Positions 7,881 to 17,402 are shown, counted from the stretch's first letter. The stretch: 59,115 nt of DNA from Arcicella aurantiaca (GCF_003148625.1 NZ_QGGO01000012.1:105912-165026), one strand, 5' to 3'. The notes: generated from the sequence alone by a model not told the origin. Numbers and translations are program-made.

Positions 7881-10118
7881 TTACTCAGCTTTCTCAAAAG
7901 CAAAAGAAGGGTCTTTACCTTTGAGGACATCCTGAGAAATTTTATCAGCTTCTTGAGAATCTCTAAAGTTTTCTTTTGTGGAATAATGACGACGAAAAGC
8001 ATAAACCGCAGTAGCTGCTTGTTCAAAATTTTTGACATTATATGCCGTAGTTGCCCAAACTTGATATGTATTTGGGAGTGTATTGATATTTCCTAAAAAA
8101 CGTTTCGTGCAGAGTTCTAAAAAAGTATTCAAATCGCCAGTTTTAGCAAAAAAATTTTGAATTTCTATGATAAATTTATTGAGAGTTTTATCAGATAATT
8201 GATTCACTAACTTTTCTCTATCCTTTACTTCGCCAGACATTGTTATCAAAATAATTTGATAGACTTTGGGTTCTTCATTTTGTTTTTCTAATAAATAAGT
8301 GTTTTCTAATAATGTATTTGCTTTGTTGAATTCTCTGTTTTTAGCATAAAGCATAGCTAATTGAACTAAATTACTTTGGCGTTTAGGAGCAAGTTTTTGC
8401 ACTTTTTCTAAGGTTTTAATTGCTCCCAAATTATCTCCTTGTGCTTCCAAAAGATTACCATAAAGGATTTGCAAACGAGCATAGTCAGGATATTGTTCAA
8501 TTTCTGATAACATCATGTTTTTAGCAACTTCAAAATAGTGTTTTTTCGTATTTTCTGGAATGGGGTTCGTTGCAATGTCTTTTGCCATATTGGCTAATTG
8601 TTCTGCAATTTCTTGTCTGCCAATAATTGCTTTGGGATAAGCCTTTGCATAAATATCAATTACCTCCTCCAATGACTCTGCACTATAAGCCTGCACAATA
8701 GATTTATTGGTTTGATAGGCTTGCTGACAAGTAATTTTGATAACGAAGAACATCATCACAAGAATAGAAAAAGAGCTTAAAAGAAAAGCTTTATTATTTA
8801 CTTTGAATGCTGTTTGAGTAACATTTGGAGAAGTACGATTTTCAATAAAAGCCATTACAGTCATAAAAGCCATGAGACTCAGAAGATTGTCAAACAACGA
8901 TAAGTTTCCTACGAAATAAGCAAGTAAAAATCCAGAGATGATAATTTTTGTACTGATACTAAATGAGTTGTTTTTTCTCCATAACTGATATAAAACTGCC
9001 CCCCAAATGCTCAAATAAGCAATGAACCCAATTATTCCCCCAATAATTAACCATTCCAAAATGACATTGTGTACACGGTCATACCAAGTGGCGTCTTGGT
9101 ATAATTTAGGATTAAAAAACTGTGCGTATGTATAATGATAGGTTTCTTGTCCCCAACCTAATAATGGTTTTGCTTTAATCCCTTCAATGGCTACTTTATA
9201 ATTTTCCAATCTTGATTGTAAGGTATTTGTCCCATCATTATCTACAATACGAGTTATACGGTTGAGAGCTGAATTTTGTTGAATGAAAGGAGTTTTTCTA
9301 AAATAAAATAATGCCGATATACCAATGATGAGCGTTAGCAAAATACTGCCACTGATGAGTTTAATTTTCTGTTGTTTCGTGTTCCAAAGTGTTAAAATTA
9401 ACATAAGCAATATCCCTAAAATTAAACCAATTAAAGAGCCACGTGTGGAGGTTTTTAATAAGCAAAGTGCATAAGTAAATAGGAAAACGGTAGCTATAAT
9501 TAAGTAAAGAACGGTAAGTTTGGGCTGTGTTTTTTTAGCTGGTAAAATCCACTCATTGATGAGAATTGCTACTATAAAAAATCCTGATATTAAATAGAAT
9601 GCTAATTGATTGGCATTGCCAACAGTTGCCACAACACGCCCAAAATTGTTTAGCATTTCTTCATGATTATAACTTTGAATAATCCCTTTAACAGAAACAA
9701 TAAACACTATTGCCGATAGAAATATACCGAAAATTACCCAACGTTTAGGCGTGTTTACGATGGTAGAAATTATGAAAAAATAAGCGATTACACTAAAATA
9801 AAGAATGAAACCTGCCATTCTTTCAAAATTTGAAAAGATGCTTAAATAAGTGTTTACCCCGCAAATATCCACGAACAATAAAATGCCTAAAAAGCCTAAA
9901 AGTACGATTGTCATTGGGCTTTTTTGTGGTCGAAAAGAAGAATTTTTAAGTATAAGAATACTCCATAAACTCAAGGCTATTGTTATGAGCAGACGAAAAT
10001 ATAAACCCTTTTCGCTGTCGTAAGGGAAAAATAACTTCTTCTGAAATACCAGAGGAGTAAAAGTTATAAATAATAAAATGGCAAAAATGATTCGGCTTAT
10101 AATTAGTGAAAACTTCAT
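7881..10118 (-). CDS. O-antigen ligase/polymerase-like membrane protein with C-terminal TPRs
   Basis: A 745-aa integral inner-membrane protein. The N-terminal two thirds holds about a dozen hydrophobic segments. The Wzy_C/O-antigen-ligase-type core is at about 215-380, with TRGSLIGLILGILLML and a long polar periplasmic loop containing GWGQETYHYTYAQFF and YDRVHNVILEWL. Such proteins transfer or polymerise undecaprenyl-linked glycans. Residues about 470-740 are soluble and helical with TPR-like units (for example LLEAQGDNLGAIKTLEKVQK and LYAKNREFNKANTLL). The membrane-plus-TPR architecture is common in Bacteroidota. No glycan cluster surrounds it, so ligase versus polymerase and the acceptor are unknown. 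Confidence 0.85.
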   Translation of the reverse strand: MKFSLIISRIIFAILLFITFTPLVFQKKLFFPYDSEKGLYFRLLITIALSLWSILILKNSSFRPQKSPMTIVLLGFLGILLFVDICGVNTYLSIFSNFERMAGFILYFSVIAYFFIISTIVNTPKRWVIFGIFLSAIVFIVSVKGIIQSYNHEEMLNNFGRVVATVGNANQLAFYLISGFFIVAILINEWILPAKKTQPKLTVLYLIIATVFLFTYALCLLKTSTRGSLIGLILGILLMLILTLWNTKQQKIKLISGSILLTLIIGISALFYFRKTPFIQQNSALNRITRIVDNDGTNTLQSRLENYKVAIEGIKAKPLLGWGQETYHYTYAQFFNPKLYQDATWYDRVHNVILEWLIIGGIIGFIAYLSIWGAVLYQLWRKNNSFSISTKIIISGFLLAYFVGNLSLFDNLLSLMAFMTVMAFIENRTSPNVTQTAFKVNNKAFLLSSFSILVMMFFVIKITCQQAYQTNKSIVQAYSAESLEEVIDIYAKAYPKAIIGRQEIAEQLANMAKDIATNPIPENTKKHYFEVAKNMMLSEIEQYPDYARLQILYGNLLEAQGDNLGAIKTLEKVQKLAPKRQSNLVQLAMLYAKNREFNKANTLLENTYLLEKQNEEPKVYQIILITMSGEVKDREKLVNQLSDKTLNKFIIEIQNFFAKTGDLNTFLELCTKRFLGNINTLPNTYQVWATTAYNVKNFEQAATAVYAFRRHYSTKENFRDSQEADKISQDVLKGKDPSFAFEKAE

Positions 10119-10529
10119 GGTTTGACAGTTGTAGTGACTTGAAAGTCCTATTTCAGATTAATACGTTTTGCGTTCAAATACATTTTTAGTCCCCAATATT
10201 GGGGATTTTTTGTTTTATGGGTTTCGCTGAAATTTGTTCAGCGAAAATCGTAATGATACTTAAAAAAATGGAGTTGTGGAACTTCTAAATTATACTTGAA
10301 GAGGGGTAATATAGATAATTAAAATGGGAAAGCATTGTAAAACTTATTTTACGGTAAAGAATAAAAAATAATCACCGAAAAATAAATTATTTAAAGCAAG
10401 TGTTTGATAATCAATTAGTTTGATGCTTTTAATTGGTTTCTGGACAACTCTTTTTTTTGAGTGTAGAAATTTGTTTAGGACTGATTTCTTATGTCTGAAG
10501 TCAATTTGTCATTATTAACTAATTCATAT
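10119..10529. other. Divergent intergenic region with two hairpins
   Basis: It holds a 14-bp palindrome CCCCAATATTGGGG (10191-10204) followed by six T residues, and a 10-bp stem with a 5-nt loop (TTTCGCTGAA at 10222-10231 and TTCAGCGAAA at 10237-10246). The flanking genes diverge, so these are not ordinary gene-end terminators. They could attenuate the surface-protein transcript or bound a small RNA. No clear promoter was found. Confidence 0.6.
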
Positions 10530-13500
10530 ATGAAAAATAACTTTACTCTACTCACTTTTAAGGAAAATAAAAGAGGAGTTTTACTAATGTTTTTGCTTGT
10601 TTTACTCGCTTTTTTAGAAACATGGGCAATTGATAAAAATGTCACTAAAAAAGAGGAAGAAAATAGAAGACTTTTGCCACCACCAACACCGACTGTAACG
10701 GTTACGCCACCTTCAGGAGCAAACTGTTATTCTGTACTTACAGCCAGTGGATGTAATGCAGGAAATTCTGTTTATTGGTATAGAGATAATGGAGCGTATT
10801 ACTATAATTTTGGAGCGACAATAAATGTAAGCCAATTAGCTCCTGTTTTTTTAAGTGCTAAGTGTTATGATAGTAGTACAGGTACTTTTGGAACTGCGAG
10901 TACCGAGTATAAAATTGTACCTGCGAATTACACCGAGATTACGCCTAACTCTACGCAAGTGTTGTGTACGGCTTCTTCGACTGTATTATTTAATGCGAGT
11001 TCGGCAACGTCTGGGCTAAGTTATCAATGGAAGAATTATGGAAGTAACATTGCATCAGCAACAAATGCAAGTTATACCGCTACTGCGTCAGGAAATTATT
11101 CTGTGCAAGTTTCTTCAGCTTCTTGTACTTATAATAGCGGTTCTGTTCAGGTGACAAATGCTTTAACTCCTGTAATAAGTAATTCATTCGGAGGGTCTTG
11201 TGGAAGTAAAACGCTTAATCTTAACGTTTATAATGTAAGTGGAGGGACATTTCAATGGAAATTGAACAATACCAATATTAGTGGAGCAAATTCTTCTTCG
11301 TATTCAGTTGCTGCAACTACTTTTGGCACCTATACCGTTGAATATACTTTTAATGGATGCACAACAACTTCTTTACCATTTGTTTATGCTCAACCCACAC
11401 TAACGCTTACGCCTGCCGTTTCTCCTGCTTGTGATGCTATGTTGACGGCATCGGGTTTGAATTGTTCTGGTTTTTACGTGTATAAATATAACCCCACAAC
11501 CACAACTTGGGATTATGCAAGTTATAGTTCAAATCCATACACATTTCCCGTTGGTACAACGCCAAGCGACTATCGTGTAAGTTGTGAGAGTTCATATTGT
11601 GCAGATGTTGCCAGTAATACTGTTACGGCTATTCCAACAAATTATACTACCATTACACCTGTAAATCCTACTGTATGTGGTTCTTCAACTTTGCTGACTG
11701 CTAATTCAGCTTTTACAGGATTGAGTTACCAATGGAAGCTAAATAATAGTGATATTTCTGGAGCCAATAGCTCTACTTATACTGCCACGGCATCTGGCGA
11801 TTATACCGTAACGACAACAAGCGGAGCGTGTAGCTTTACAAGTGGTATTTCTTCGGTAAATCTCATTTCACCACCAAGTCCACCTACGTCAATTACATCA
11901 AATCCATCAACCGCAGTGAATCCAAATACTTCTGTATCATTAACGGCAAGTGCTTGTGGTAGCGGAGAAACTTTTAAGTGGGAAGATAACTCGACACTCA
12001 ATCCAAGAACGGTAACGTCAAGTTCAACAACAACTTATTCTGTAAAATGTGTACAAGGTAGTTGTGAATCTACCACAAGTACAAGTACAACGGTGAATGT
12101 ATTACCAACAATTACGGTAACTTCACCAACTCCGACTAATATTTGCTCTAATAACGGAACCTCAATTCCTGTAACCTTTACTACTACGGGGTCTTTTACA
12201 GGGAATTTTACGGTTATGTTGATTAAAACAACTTCTCAGTGTAATCAGCCTCAAACTTCTACCATTGTGTCTGCAACAACTGCAACAAGTCCTGTATCGT
12301 TAGTATTACCAACAGATATTGCTCCGACATCCAGCGTAAGTTGTAATGTTATTGCTTATAAAATTGAAATAACAAATACTTCAAATCTTGGAGCAATTAC
12401 TTCAAACTCATATACGGTAACCGTCAATCCACGACCAATTATAACGGTTTCTTTATCGGGTACGTGTGGGAGTCAAACGGCTACATTTTCAACACAAACT
12501 TTGCCATCGGGAACATTTCAATGGAAAAAAGACGGGGTAAATGTTGGCACTTCAAATACAGGGACATCATCTACTTATAATACTGCCATAGCAGGAAATT
12601 ATACCGTTGATTATACCGATAACCTTTGTACAACCACTTCGGCGGCTTCATCATTTGTACAAAATAATGCTCCAACTATTGCATTGACTCCTGCGGTTTC
12701 TCCAAGTTGTAACTCAACTCTAACTGCAACAGGCTGTACAGGAAGCGTTAATTGGTATAAAAATACTGTTGGAACTACATGGGTTTATCAAGGAAGCGGA
12801 AATTCTCATACTTTCCAAGTTTCTACCAACCCCTCAGATTATAGAGCTACTTGTTATTTGAATAGTTGTGAAAGTGTACTAAGTAATGTTGTAAAAGCAA
12901 CCCCAAATAATTTTACAGAAATTACTCCATCTTCTGCTTCAATTTGTAGTGTGGGAGGTTCTATTTTATTGAATGCAAGCTCTGCTTCGTCAGGACTTAG
13001 TTATCAATGGCGATTGTCTAATTCAAATATTTCTGGAGCAAACTCATCAACTTACACCGCAACAACCAGCGGAACATATTCGGTTGTGGTAACGAATGGC
13101 TCTTGTAGTTTTACAAGTGGAACAGTTCAGGTTTCATCTGTTACAGCTCCTACAATAAATATTAGTTCTTCTGTAAATAGTCCAGCCACAATTATCAATG
13201 GACAAAGCCTGACTTTAACAGCAAATGGTTGTTCTGGAGGAACAATCGCTTGGTCAACAGGTAGCACAACTTCCAGCATTACGGTTACTCCATCAAGCAC
13301 GACCAATTATACTTTTACCTGTACCAAAACGCCATGTGTCGTCACGAGTAGTGCTTTTGTGGTAAATGTTAATCCCCTTTTACCACCAGAAATTACGTCT
13401 TCTGCCGAGAGTACCTGTTCGGGAACAAGCGTAACATTAACAGGCACGTGTCAGAGTGGTAGTACAATTTCTTGGAATACAACGCCTGTACAGACAACTT

Positions 13501-13805
13501 CTGTAATTACTGTAAGCCCTTCTGTAACAACCAATTATGTAGCCACTTGTACCGCAGGAAGCGTCACAAGTAACAATAATATCACAATTTCGGTATTTGA
13601 TGGCGTAATCACGAGTTTGGCATCAGGTGACTGGACAACTCCCGCTACGTGGTCTTGTAACTGTATTCCAGCATCTTGTAATGACGTAATTGTTGATTCG
13701 GGACACACAGTGATTATTCCTCAAAATTTGACGGGCAAACTCCAAAATCTAACCGTAAGAGGAAGTATAGATATTAAAAATTTAAGTACGATGAAAATGA
13801 AGTAG
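10530..13805 (+). CDS. Large secreted Ig/PKD-like repeat surface protein
   Basis: A 1,091-aa surface protein rich in Ser and Thr. The frame opens at 10491, but the start at 10530 gives a standard signal peptide (MKNNFTLLTFKENKRGVLL plus a hydrophobic core ending ETWA). The rest is a chain of about 70-110-residue Ig-like modules, recognisable by repeats such as SGLSYQWKLNNSDISGANSS, TYTATASGDYTV and GTFQWKK, each with a pair of Cys. At least five copies have this exact style, with looser ones between. The last 65 residues contain SGDWTTPATWSCNC...DVIVDSGHTVII, a G8-like or beta-helix start. I see no type IX secretion C-terminal domain or LPxTG-like anchor, so attachment is unclear. Likely role: adhesion or matrix. 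A LytTR gene follows. Confidence 0.82.
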   Translation: MKNNFTLLTFKENKRGVLLMFLLVLLAFLETWAIDKNVTKKEEENRRLLPPPTPTVTVTPPSGANCYSVLTASGCNAGNSVYWYRDNGAYYYNFGATINVSQLAPVFLSAKCYDSSTGTFGTASTEYKIVPANYTEITPNSTQVLCTASSTVLFNASSATSGLSYQWKNYGSNIASATNASYTATASGNYSVQVSSASCTYNSGSVQVTNALTPVISNSFGGSCGSKTLNLNVYNVSGGTFQWKLNNTNISGANSSSYSVAATTFGTYTVEYTFNGCTTTSLPFVYAQPTLTLTPAVSPACDAMLTASGLNCSGFYVYKYNPTTTTWDYASYSSNPYTFPVGTTPSDYRVSCESSYCADVASNTVTAIPTNYTTITPVNPTVCGSSTLLTANSAFTGLSYQWKLNNSDISGANSSTYTATASGDYTVTTTSGACSFTSGISSVNLISPPSPPTSITSNPSTAVNPNTSVSLTASACGSGETFKWEDNSTLNPRTVTSSSTTTYSVKCVQGSCESTTSTSTTVNVLPTITVTSPTPTNICSNNGTSIPVTFTTTGSFTGNFTVMLIKTTSQCNQPQTSTIVSATTATSPVSLVLPTDIAPTSSVSCNVIAYKIEITNTSNLGAITSNSYTVTVNPRPIITVSLSGTCGSQTATFSTQTLPSGTFQWKKDGVNVGTSNTGTSSTYNTAIAGNYTVDYTDNLCTTTSAASSFVQNNAPTIALTPAVSPSCNSTLTATGCTGSVNWYKNTVGTTWVYQGSGNSHTFQVSTNPSDYRATCYLNSCESVLSNVVKATPNNFTEITPSSASICSVGGSILLNASSASSGLSYQWRLSNSNISGANSSTYTATTSGTYSVVVTNGSCSFTSGTVQVSSVTAPTINISSSVNSPATIINGQSLTLTANGCSGGTIAWSTGSTTSSITVTPSSTTNYTFTCTKTPCVVTSSAFVVNVNPLLPPEITSSAESTCSGTSVTLTGTCQSGSTISWNTTPVQTTSVITVSPSVTTNYVATCTAGSVTSNNNITISVFDGVITSLASGDWTTPATWSCNCIPASCNDVIVDSGHTVIIPQNLTGKLQNLTVRGSIDIKNLSTMKMK

Positions 13806-13815
13806 CATAAGTGTC

Positions 13816-13858
13816 AAGAATAGATTTTTGATACAAGCTAATTGAAAATCTATTCTTT
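13816..13858 (+). terminator. Hairpin between the surface-protein gene and the LytTR gene
   Basis: A 13-bp perfect stem (13816-13828 and 13845-13857) with a 16-nt loop and a short T tract. It begins 11 bp after the surface-protein stop and ends just before the LytTR start. It could separate the two genes or allow only partial read-through. Confidence 0.65.
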
Positions 13859-13863
13859 ATAAA

Positions 13864-14241
13864 ATGAAGCGTTTTATCTCAAAATATAATCCTATGAAGA
13901 AGGCCACACCCCATTTCTGCGAAATAACTAACGACAAATTGTTTCTGATAAGAAGTCGAAAAAGAATTTCTTTGAAAGAGATTGTTATGCTTCGAGGCGA
14001 AATAAATTATACTTCAATACATCTTTTAAGTGGAAAAGTATTAATTGTGCCTCGAACCATAAAAATCTTTGAAAACCTCCTGAGCAGTTATGCTTTTATT
14101 CGTACCCATAGAGCTTATTTAGTGAACGAATATCACTTGCAAGAATTTGACTTGCATAAAAACTGTGTTAAACTCACAAACAACATGACAGCCTTAATTT
14201 CAAGAAGGCGAAAAGAAGCTTTTGAACATTTTCTGGACTAA
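13864..14241 (+). CDS. Stand-alone LytTR DNA-binding regulator
   Basis: A 125-aa protein that is almost entirely one LytTR domain, with no receiver domain. Typical landmarks are IVMLRGEINYTSIHL (first strand pair), FIRTHRAYLVNEYHL (the RxHRxYLVN core) and a basic end LISRRRKEAFEHFL. LytTR domains bind direct repeats in promoter DNA. A start at 13894 (MKKATPHF) is also possible. It lies directly behind a surface-protein gene, as does the similar LytTR gene at 42303, so control of cell-surface genes is a reasonable inference. What signal it senses, if any, cannot be seen. Confidence 0.85.
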   Translation: MKRFISKYNPMKKATPHFCEITNDKLFLIRSRKRISLKEIVMLRGEINYTSIHLLSGKVLIVPRTIKIFENLLSSYAFIRTHRAYLVNEYHLQEFDLHKNCVKLTNNMTALISRRRKEAFEHFLD

Positions 14242-14288
14242 ATCAAATTTTCCTGTTGAATTGATTTCAATTTCTAAGAAATAATCCA

Positions 14289-14432
14289 TACCTTTGCAGT
14301 CCCAAACAAAAATGATTATGTGGCTGGGCAATCTTGATGTAACTAATTTATTGTTAATCAGACCTTTAAGGCTACCGCTGGTAATTTTTTCGGAAAATAA
14401 ATCAAAATTTTCAACAGTCAAAAAAACAAAAA
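14289..14432 (+). promoter_or_regulatory. rplS promoter element and leader
   Basis: TACCTTTG at 14289-14296 matches the -7 consensus; the -33 element is weak. The leader of about 130 nt before rplS is long for this genome and could hold an autogenous ribosomal-protein leader structure. An L19 leader RNA is known, from memory, in Flavobacteriia, but I cannot confirm the fold here. Confidence 0.4.
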
Positions 14433-14795
14433 ATGAACGATTTAATTAAGTTCGTAGAGGCTGAAAATGCTGCACGCCGTGCAGAATTGCCCGAGTTTTC
14501 AGCAGGTGATACAATCAACGTACACGTAAAAATCCGTGAAGGTGCTAAAGAGCGTATTCAGGTTTTCCAAGGAACAGTAATCCAACGTCGTAACGCAGGT
14601 GCAGGTGAGTCATTCACAGTACGTAAAATCTCTAACGGTGTAGGTGTAGAAAGAATTTTCCCATTACTTTCTCCAAACATCGACAAAATCGAAGTATTGC
14701 GTAGAGGTAAAGTTCGTCGTGCAAGATTATTTTATCTTCGTGGCAAACAAGGTAGAGCTGCTAAGGTTAAAGAAATGGCTAAGAAAAAGAAATAG
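14433..14795 (+). CDS. rplS: 50S ribosomal protein L19
   Basis: Sits at the interface of the large and small ribosomal subunits. Diagnostic segments are [26 protein letters not shown] (residues about 22-47), [21 protein letters not shown] and [20 protein letters not shown]; 120 aa is normal. It has a lysine-rich tail and strongly biased codons. Here it stands alone with its own promoter and terminator; the rpsP-trmD-rplS order of many bacteria is absent. Confidence 0.98.
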   Translation: MNDLIKFVEAENAARRAELPEFSAGDTINVHVKIREGAKERIQVFQGTVIQRRNAGAGESFTVRKISNGVGVERIFPLLSPNIDKIEVLRRGKVRRARLFYLRGKQGRAAKVKEMAKKKK

Positions 14796-14818
14796 TCTTT
14801 TGTCTTTCAATCAATATA

Positions 14819-14852
14819 AAAAGAGTCGTTCCACAAGAACGGCTCTTTTATT
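14819..14852 (+). terminator. rplS terminator
   Basis: A 13-bp stem with one G-U pair (14819-14831 and 14837-14849), loop CACAA, ending in a T run, 24 bp after the rplS stop. Confidence 0.9.
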
Positions 14853-14872
14853 TTGTCTTGATTTTAAGAACA

Positions 14873-14903
14873 AAAAAAGAGGCAGAATATCCGCCTCTTT
14901 TTT
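14873..14903. terminator. Second hairpin terminator, serving the acyl-CoA dehydrogenase
   Basis: An 11-bp perfect stem (14873-14883 and 14893-14903) with A6 on the left and T6 on the right. It lies 34 bp beyond the minus-strand acyl-CoA dehydrogenase stop and backs up rplS termination on the plus strand. Confidence 0.9.
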
Positions 14904-14937
14904 CTTTCTAAACCAAAAAATATAATTTATTCTATCC

Positions 14938-16737
14938 CTAAAATACGTAAGCATTTTTCTCAATTGAAGCCTCAGCGATGCGTCTGCGAGCATCTTTTAA
15001 GTTCATCGGTTCAATTTTTGTAAAGCGTTTCAAGCCCATTAGCATTACTCTCAATTCATCACCTTCTGCAAAACTTGTAATGGCTGATTTTCCTGCATTA
15101 TTTACTTTTTCAACGGCAGTATGTAAGTAAATCATTGCGGCATCACGTTGTAATGCAGAAGCAGCCTCACCTTTCATGCCAATTAATTTTTCAACTCTTA
15201 ATAAAGTTGATTCTGCGATATAAAGCTCAATAAGCATATCCGCCAAATCCATGATAATTTCTTGTTCTTGCTCAAACTTCATCATAAATTTCTGTAAAGC
15301 AGCCCCTGCAATCATTAGCGTTGCTTTTTTCAAATTCTTGATAACTTTTTTCTCAGCGATAAACAAACCTTCTTCTTCCTCAGCTCCAAAGTCAGGAATA
15401 GACATAATCTCTTGTCCAACCGCCATAGCAGCAGGCATTAAATTCAATTCTCCTTTCATGGCACGTTTTACAATTGTACCAACTGAAAGCAAACGATTGA
15501 TTTCGTTTGTTCCTTCAAAAATTCTATTAATACGTGAATCACGATAAGCTCTATCCATTGGAGCTTCTGCGGAGAAGCCCATTCCGCCGTAAATTTGTAC
15601 GCCTTCATCTACCACATAATCCAACACTTCTGAACCATGAACTTTTAACATCGCACATTCAATAGCAAATTGCTCAACACCTTTCAATTTCGCCTGTCCA
15701 GCATCCATACCACCTGCCAATAAATCTTCAATGGCATCATCAATATTTTGTCCTGCACGGTAACAAGCTGATTCTGAGGCAAATACTTTAACTGTCATTT
15801 CAGCAATTTTATGCTTAATAGCTCCAAAATGACTGATTGAAGTTCCGAATTGCTTACGTTCGTTGGCATAATTAACAGCGGTAGAAATGACTCCTTTTGA
15901 TGCACCAATTACTGCCGAAGCCAATTTGATACGACCAATATTCAAGATATTTACCGCAATTTTGAAACCACCTTCACGGGTAAATAATTGATTTTCAACA
16001 GGAACTTTGCAATCATTAAAGAAAACCTGACGAGTTGATGAGCCTTTGATACCCATTTTACGCTCTTCTTCGTTCATTGTGATTCCTCCGAAGTCTTTTT
16101 CTACAATAAAGGCAGTTAAAGATTTATCAGAATCGATTTTAGCAAATACAATGAACAAATCGGCAAAACCACCGTTGGTAATCCACATTTTTTGTCCGTT
16201 GATGATAAAATGTTTTCCATCTTCTGATAAAACGGCTTTGGTTTTTCCAGAGTTGGCATCTGAACCCGAATCTGGTTCAGTTAAGCAATAAGCCGCTTTC
16301 CATTCACCAGAAGCTAATTTTGGTAAATATTTAGCCTTTTGTTCTTCATTTCCGTAATATAAAATCGGCAACGTTCCAATACCCGTGTGTGCCGAAAGTG
16401 CCACCGAGAACGAATGTCCACCTCCACAAGCTTCTGCCACTAACATTGAGGTATTGAAGTTCATTCCAAAGCCACCATATTCTTCTGGAATAGCCGTACC
16501 TAAAAGACCTAACTCACCTGCTTTATCCATCAATTCCACCATCAAATCTGTATTTTTGGCATAATCAACTTCATCTAAACGAGGGTGAACTTCTGTACGA
16601 AGAAAGTCAATACAAGTTTGAGCAATCATTTGTTGCTCTTCGGTAAATTCTTCTGGAATAAAAATCTGAGAAGCGTCAATATCTTTGATTAAAAACTCGC
16701 CTCCTTTGATAGATGCTTTGTTAGCTGTGAGTGTCAT
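14938..16737 (-). CDS. Acyl-CoA dehydrogenase (long/very-long-chain type)
   Basis: An FAD enzyme that introduces the alpha,beta double bond into acyl-CoA in the first step of beta-oxidation. YCLTEPDSGSDA at residues 150-161 is family signature 1. IYGGMGFSAEAPMDRAYRDS and RIFEGTNEINRL at about 385-415 form signature 2, which includes the likely catalytic Glu. At 599 aa it is longer than the roughly 380-aa short/medium-chain enzymes; the extra helical C-terminal part (from about 430) is typical of VLCAD-like homologues. It is the next gene after marR on the same strand. The 137-bp gap holds two copies of a palindrome also found before marR, so MarR control, relieved by an acyl-CoA or fatty acid, is likely. 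Confidence 0.95.
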   Translation of the reverse strand: MTLTANKASIKGGEFLIKDIDASQIFIPEEFTEEQQMIAQTCIDFLRTEVHPRLDEVDYAKNTDLMVELMDKAGELGLLGTAIPEEYGGFGMNFNTSMLVAEACGGGHSFSVALSAHTGIGTLPILYYGNEEQKAKYLPKLASGEWKAAYCLTEPDSGSDANSGKTKAVLSEDGKHFIINGQKMWITNGGFADLFIVFAKIDSDKSLTAFIVEKDFGGITMNEEERKMGIKGSSTRQVFFNDCKVPVENQLFTREGGFKIAVNILNIGRIKLASAVIGASKGVISTAVNYANERKQFGTSISHFGAIKHKIAEMTVKVFASESACYRAGQNIDDAIEDLLAGGMDAGQAKLKGVEQFAIECAMLKVHGSEVLDYVVDEGVQIYGGMGFSAEAPMDRAYRDSRINRIFEGTNEINRLLSVGTIVKRAMKGELNLMPAAMAVGQEIMSIPDFGAEEEEGLFIAEKKVIKNLKKATLMIAGAALQKFMMKFEQEQEIIMDLADMLIELYIAESTLLRVEKLIGMKGEAASALQRDAAMIYLHTAVEKVNNAGKSAITSFAEGDELRVMLMGLKRFTKIEPMNLKDARRRIAEASIEKNAYVF

Positions 16738-16784
16738 ATTCTTTGGATGTTATTGTACTGGATATTTAATATTTTTAAAATTGT

Positions 16785-16844
16785 TATGCTTGCATACTAA
16801 TTTTATGTAAAGATACTGAATAAAAAAAATGTTATGCAAGCATA
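16785..16844. promoter_or_regulatory. Two MarR-type operator palindromes before the acyl-CoA dehydrogenase gene
   Basis: TATGCTTGCATA at 16785-16796 and TATGCAAGCATA at 16833-16844: inverted repeats TATGC-N2-GCATA, reverse complements of each other and 48 bp apart. The same half-sites flank the regulator's own promoter. Confidence 0.75.
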
Positions 16845-16874
16845 ATATTTAAAATATTTTCAAAAATTATAAAC

Positions 16875-17354
16875 TCAAATTATTTCTTCATCAATGTTGG
16901 TATCTACTAAACTTTCTGCACGATAATTTGCGGTATCATTATTGACTACTTCATTGATTTTTTTCATTACTTCAAAGAATGTATTAAGATTTTCTTCGCC
17001 AATTTTTTCATAAACGGCATTGTTGAAAAGAATCACGCCTTCACGAGCAAGGTCACGTTTGCGTTTACCTTCTTCTGTTAAATATACTTTTACCACACGA
17101 CGGTCGTCTTCATCGGTTTCTCTACGAATCCATTTTTTGTCTTCCAAAGATTTCAACATACGAGTCAAACTTCTTGCTTCTAAGCCTAAGGCAGGGGCAA
17201 TTTTTGTTGCGGGAGTACCTTTACGGTCTATATTTAATAGAACATACCCAATCGCCATTGTCATGTCAAATGGAGCGGCGTATAGGTTATACATTCTGCT
17301 GATTGCGTGCCAGCCAGATTTAATATGATAATCTACGGTTTTCTCTGCTTTCAT
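16875..17354 (-). CDS. MarR family transcriptional regulator
   Basis: A 159-aa winged-helix regulator. The DNA-binding part lies at about 45-110: KIAPALGLEARSLTRMLKSL (helix-turn-helix) followed by the wing EDDRRVVKVYLTEEG with the DxRR motif of the family. Terminal helices probably form the dimer interface. Palindromes of the form TATGC-N2/3-GCATA lie before its own start and before the acyl-CoA dehydrogenase, which supports autoregulation and control of fatty-acid oxidation. In related Bacteroidota a MarR gene commonly heads a beta-oxidation cluster with hydroxyacyl-CoA dehydrogenase and thiolase (from memory); here only the dehydrogenase follows. Confidence 0.92.
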   Translation of the reverse strand: MKAEKTVDYHIKSGWHAISRMYNLYAAPFDMTMAIGYVLLNIDRKGTPATKIAPALGLEARSLTRMLKSLEDKKWIRRETDEDDRRVVKVYLTEEGKRKRDLAREGVILFNNAVYEKIGEENLNTFFEVMKKINEVVNNDTANYRAESLVDTNIDEEII

Positions 17355-17402
17355 GGGTTTTCAGAATTTAAAAATATTTCTATTAATTTAGTGGTCAATT
17401 AT

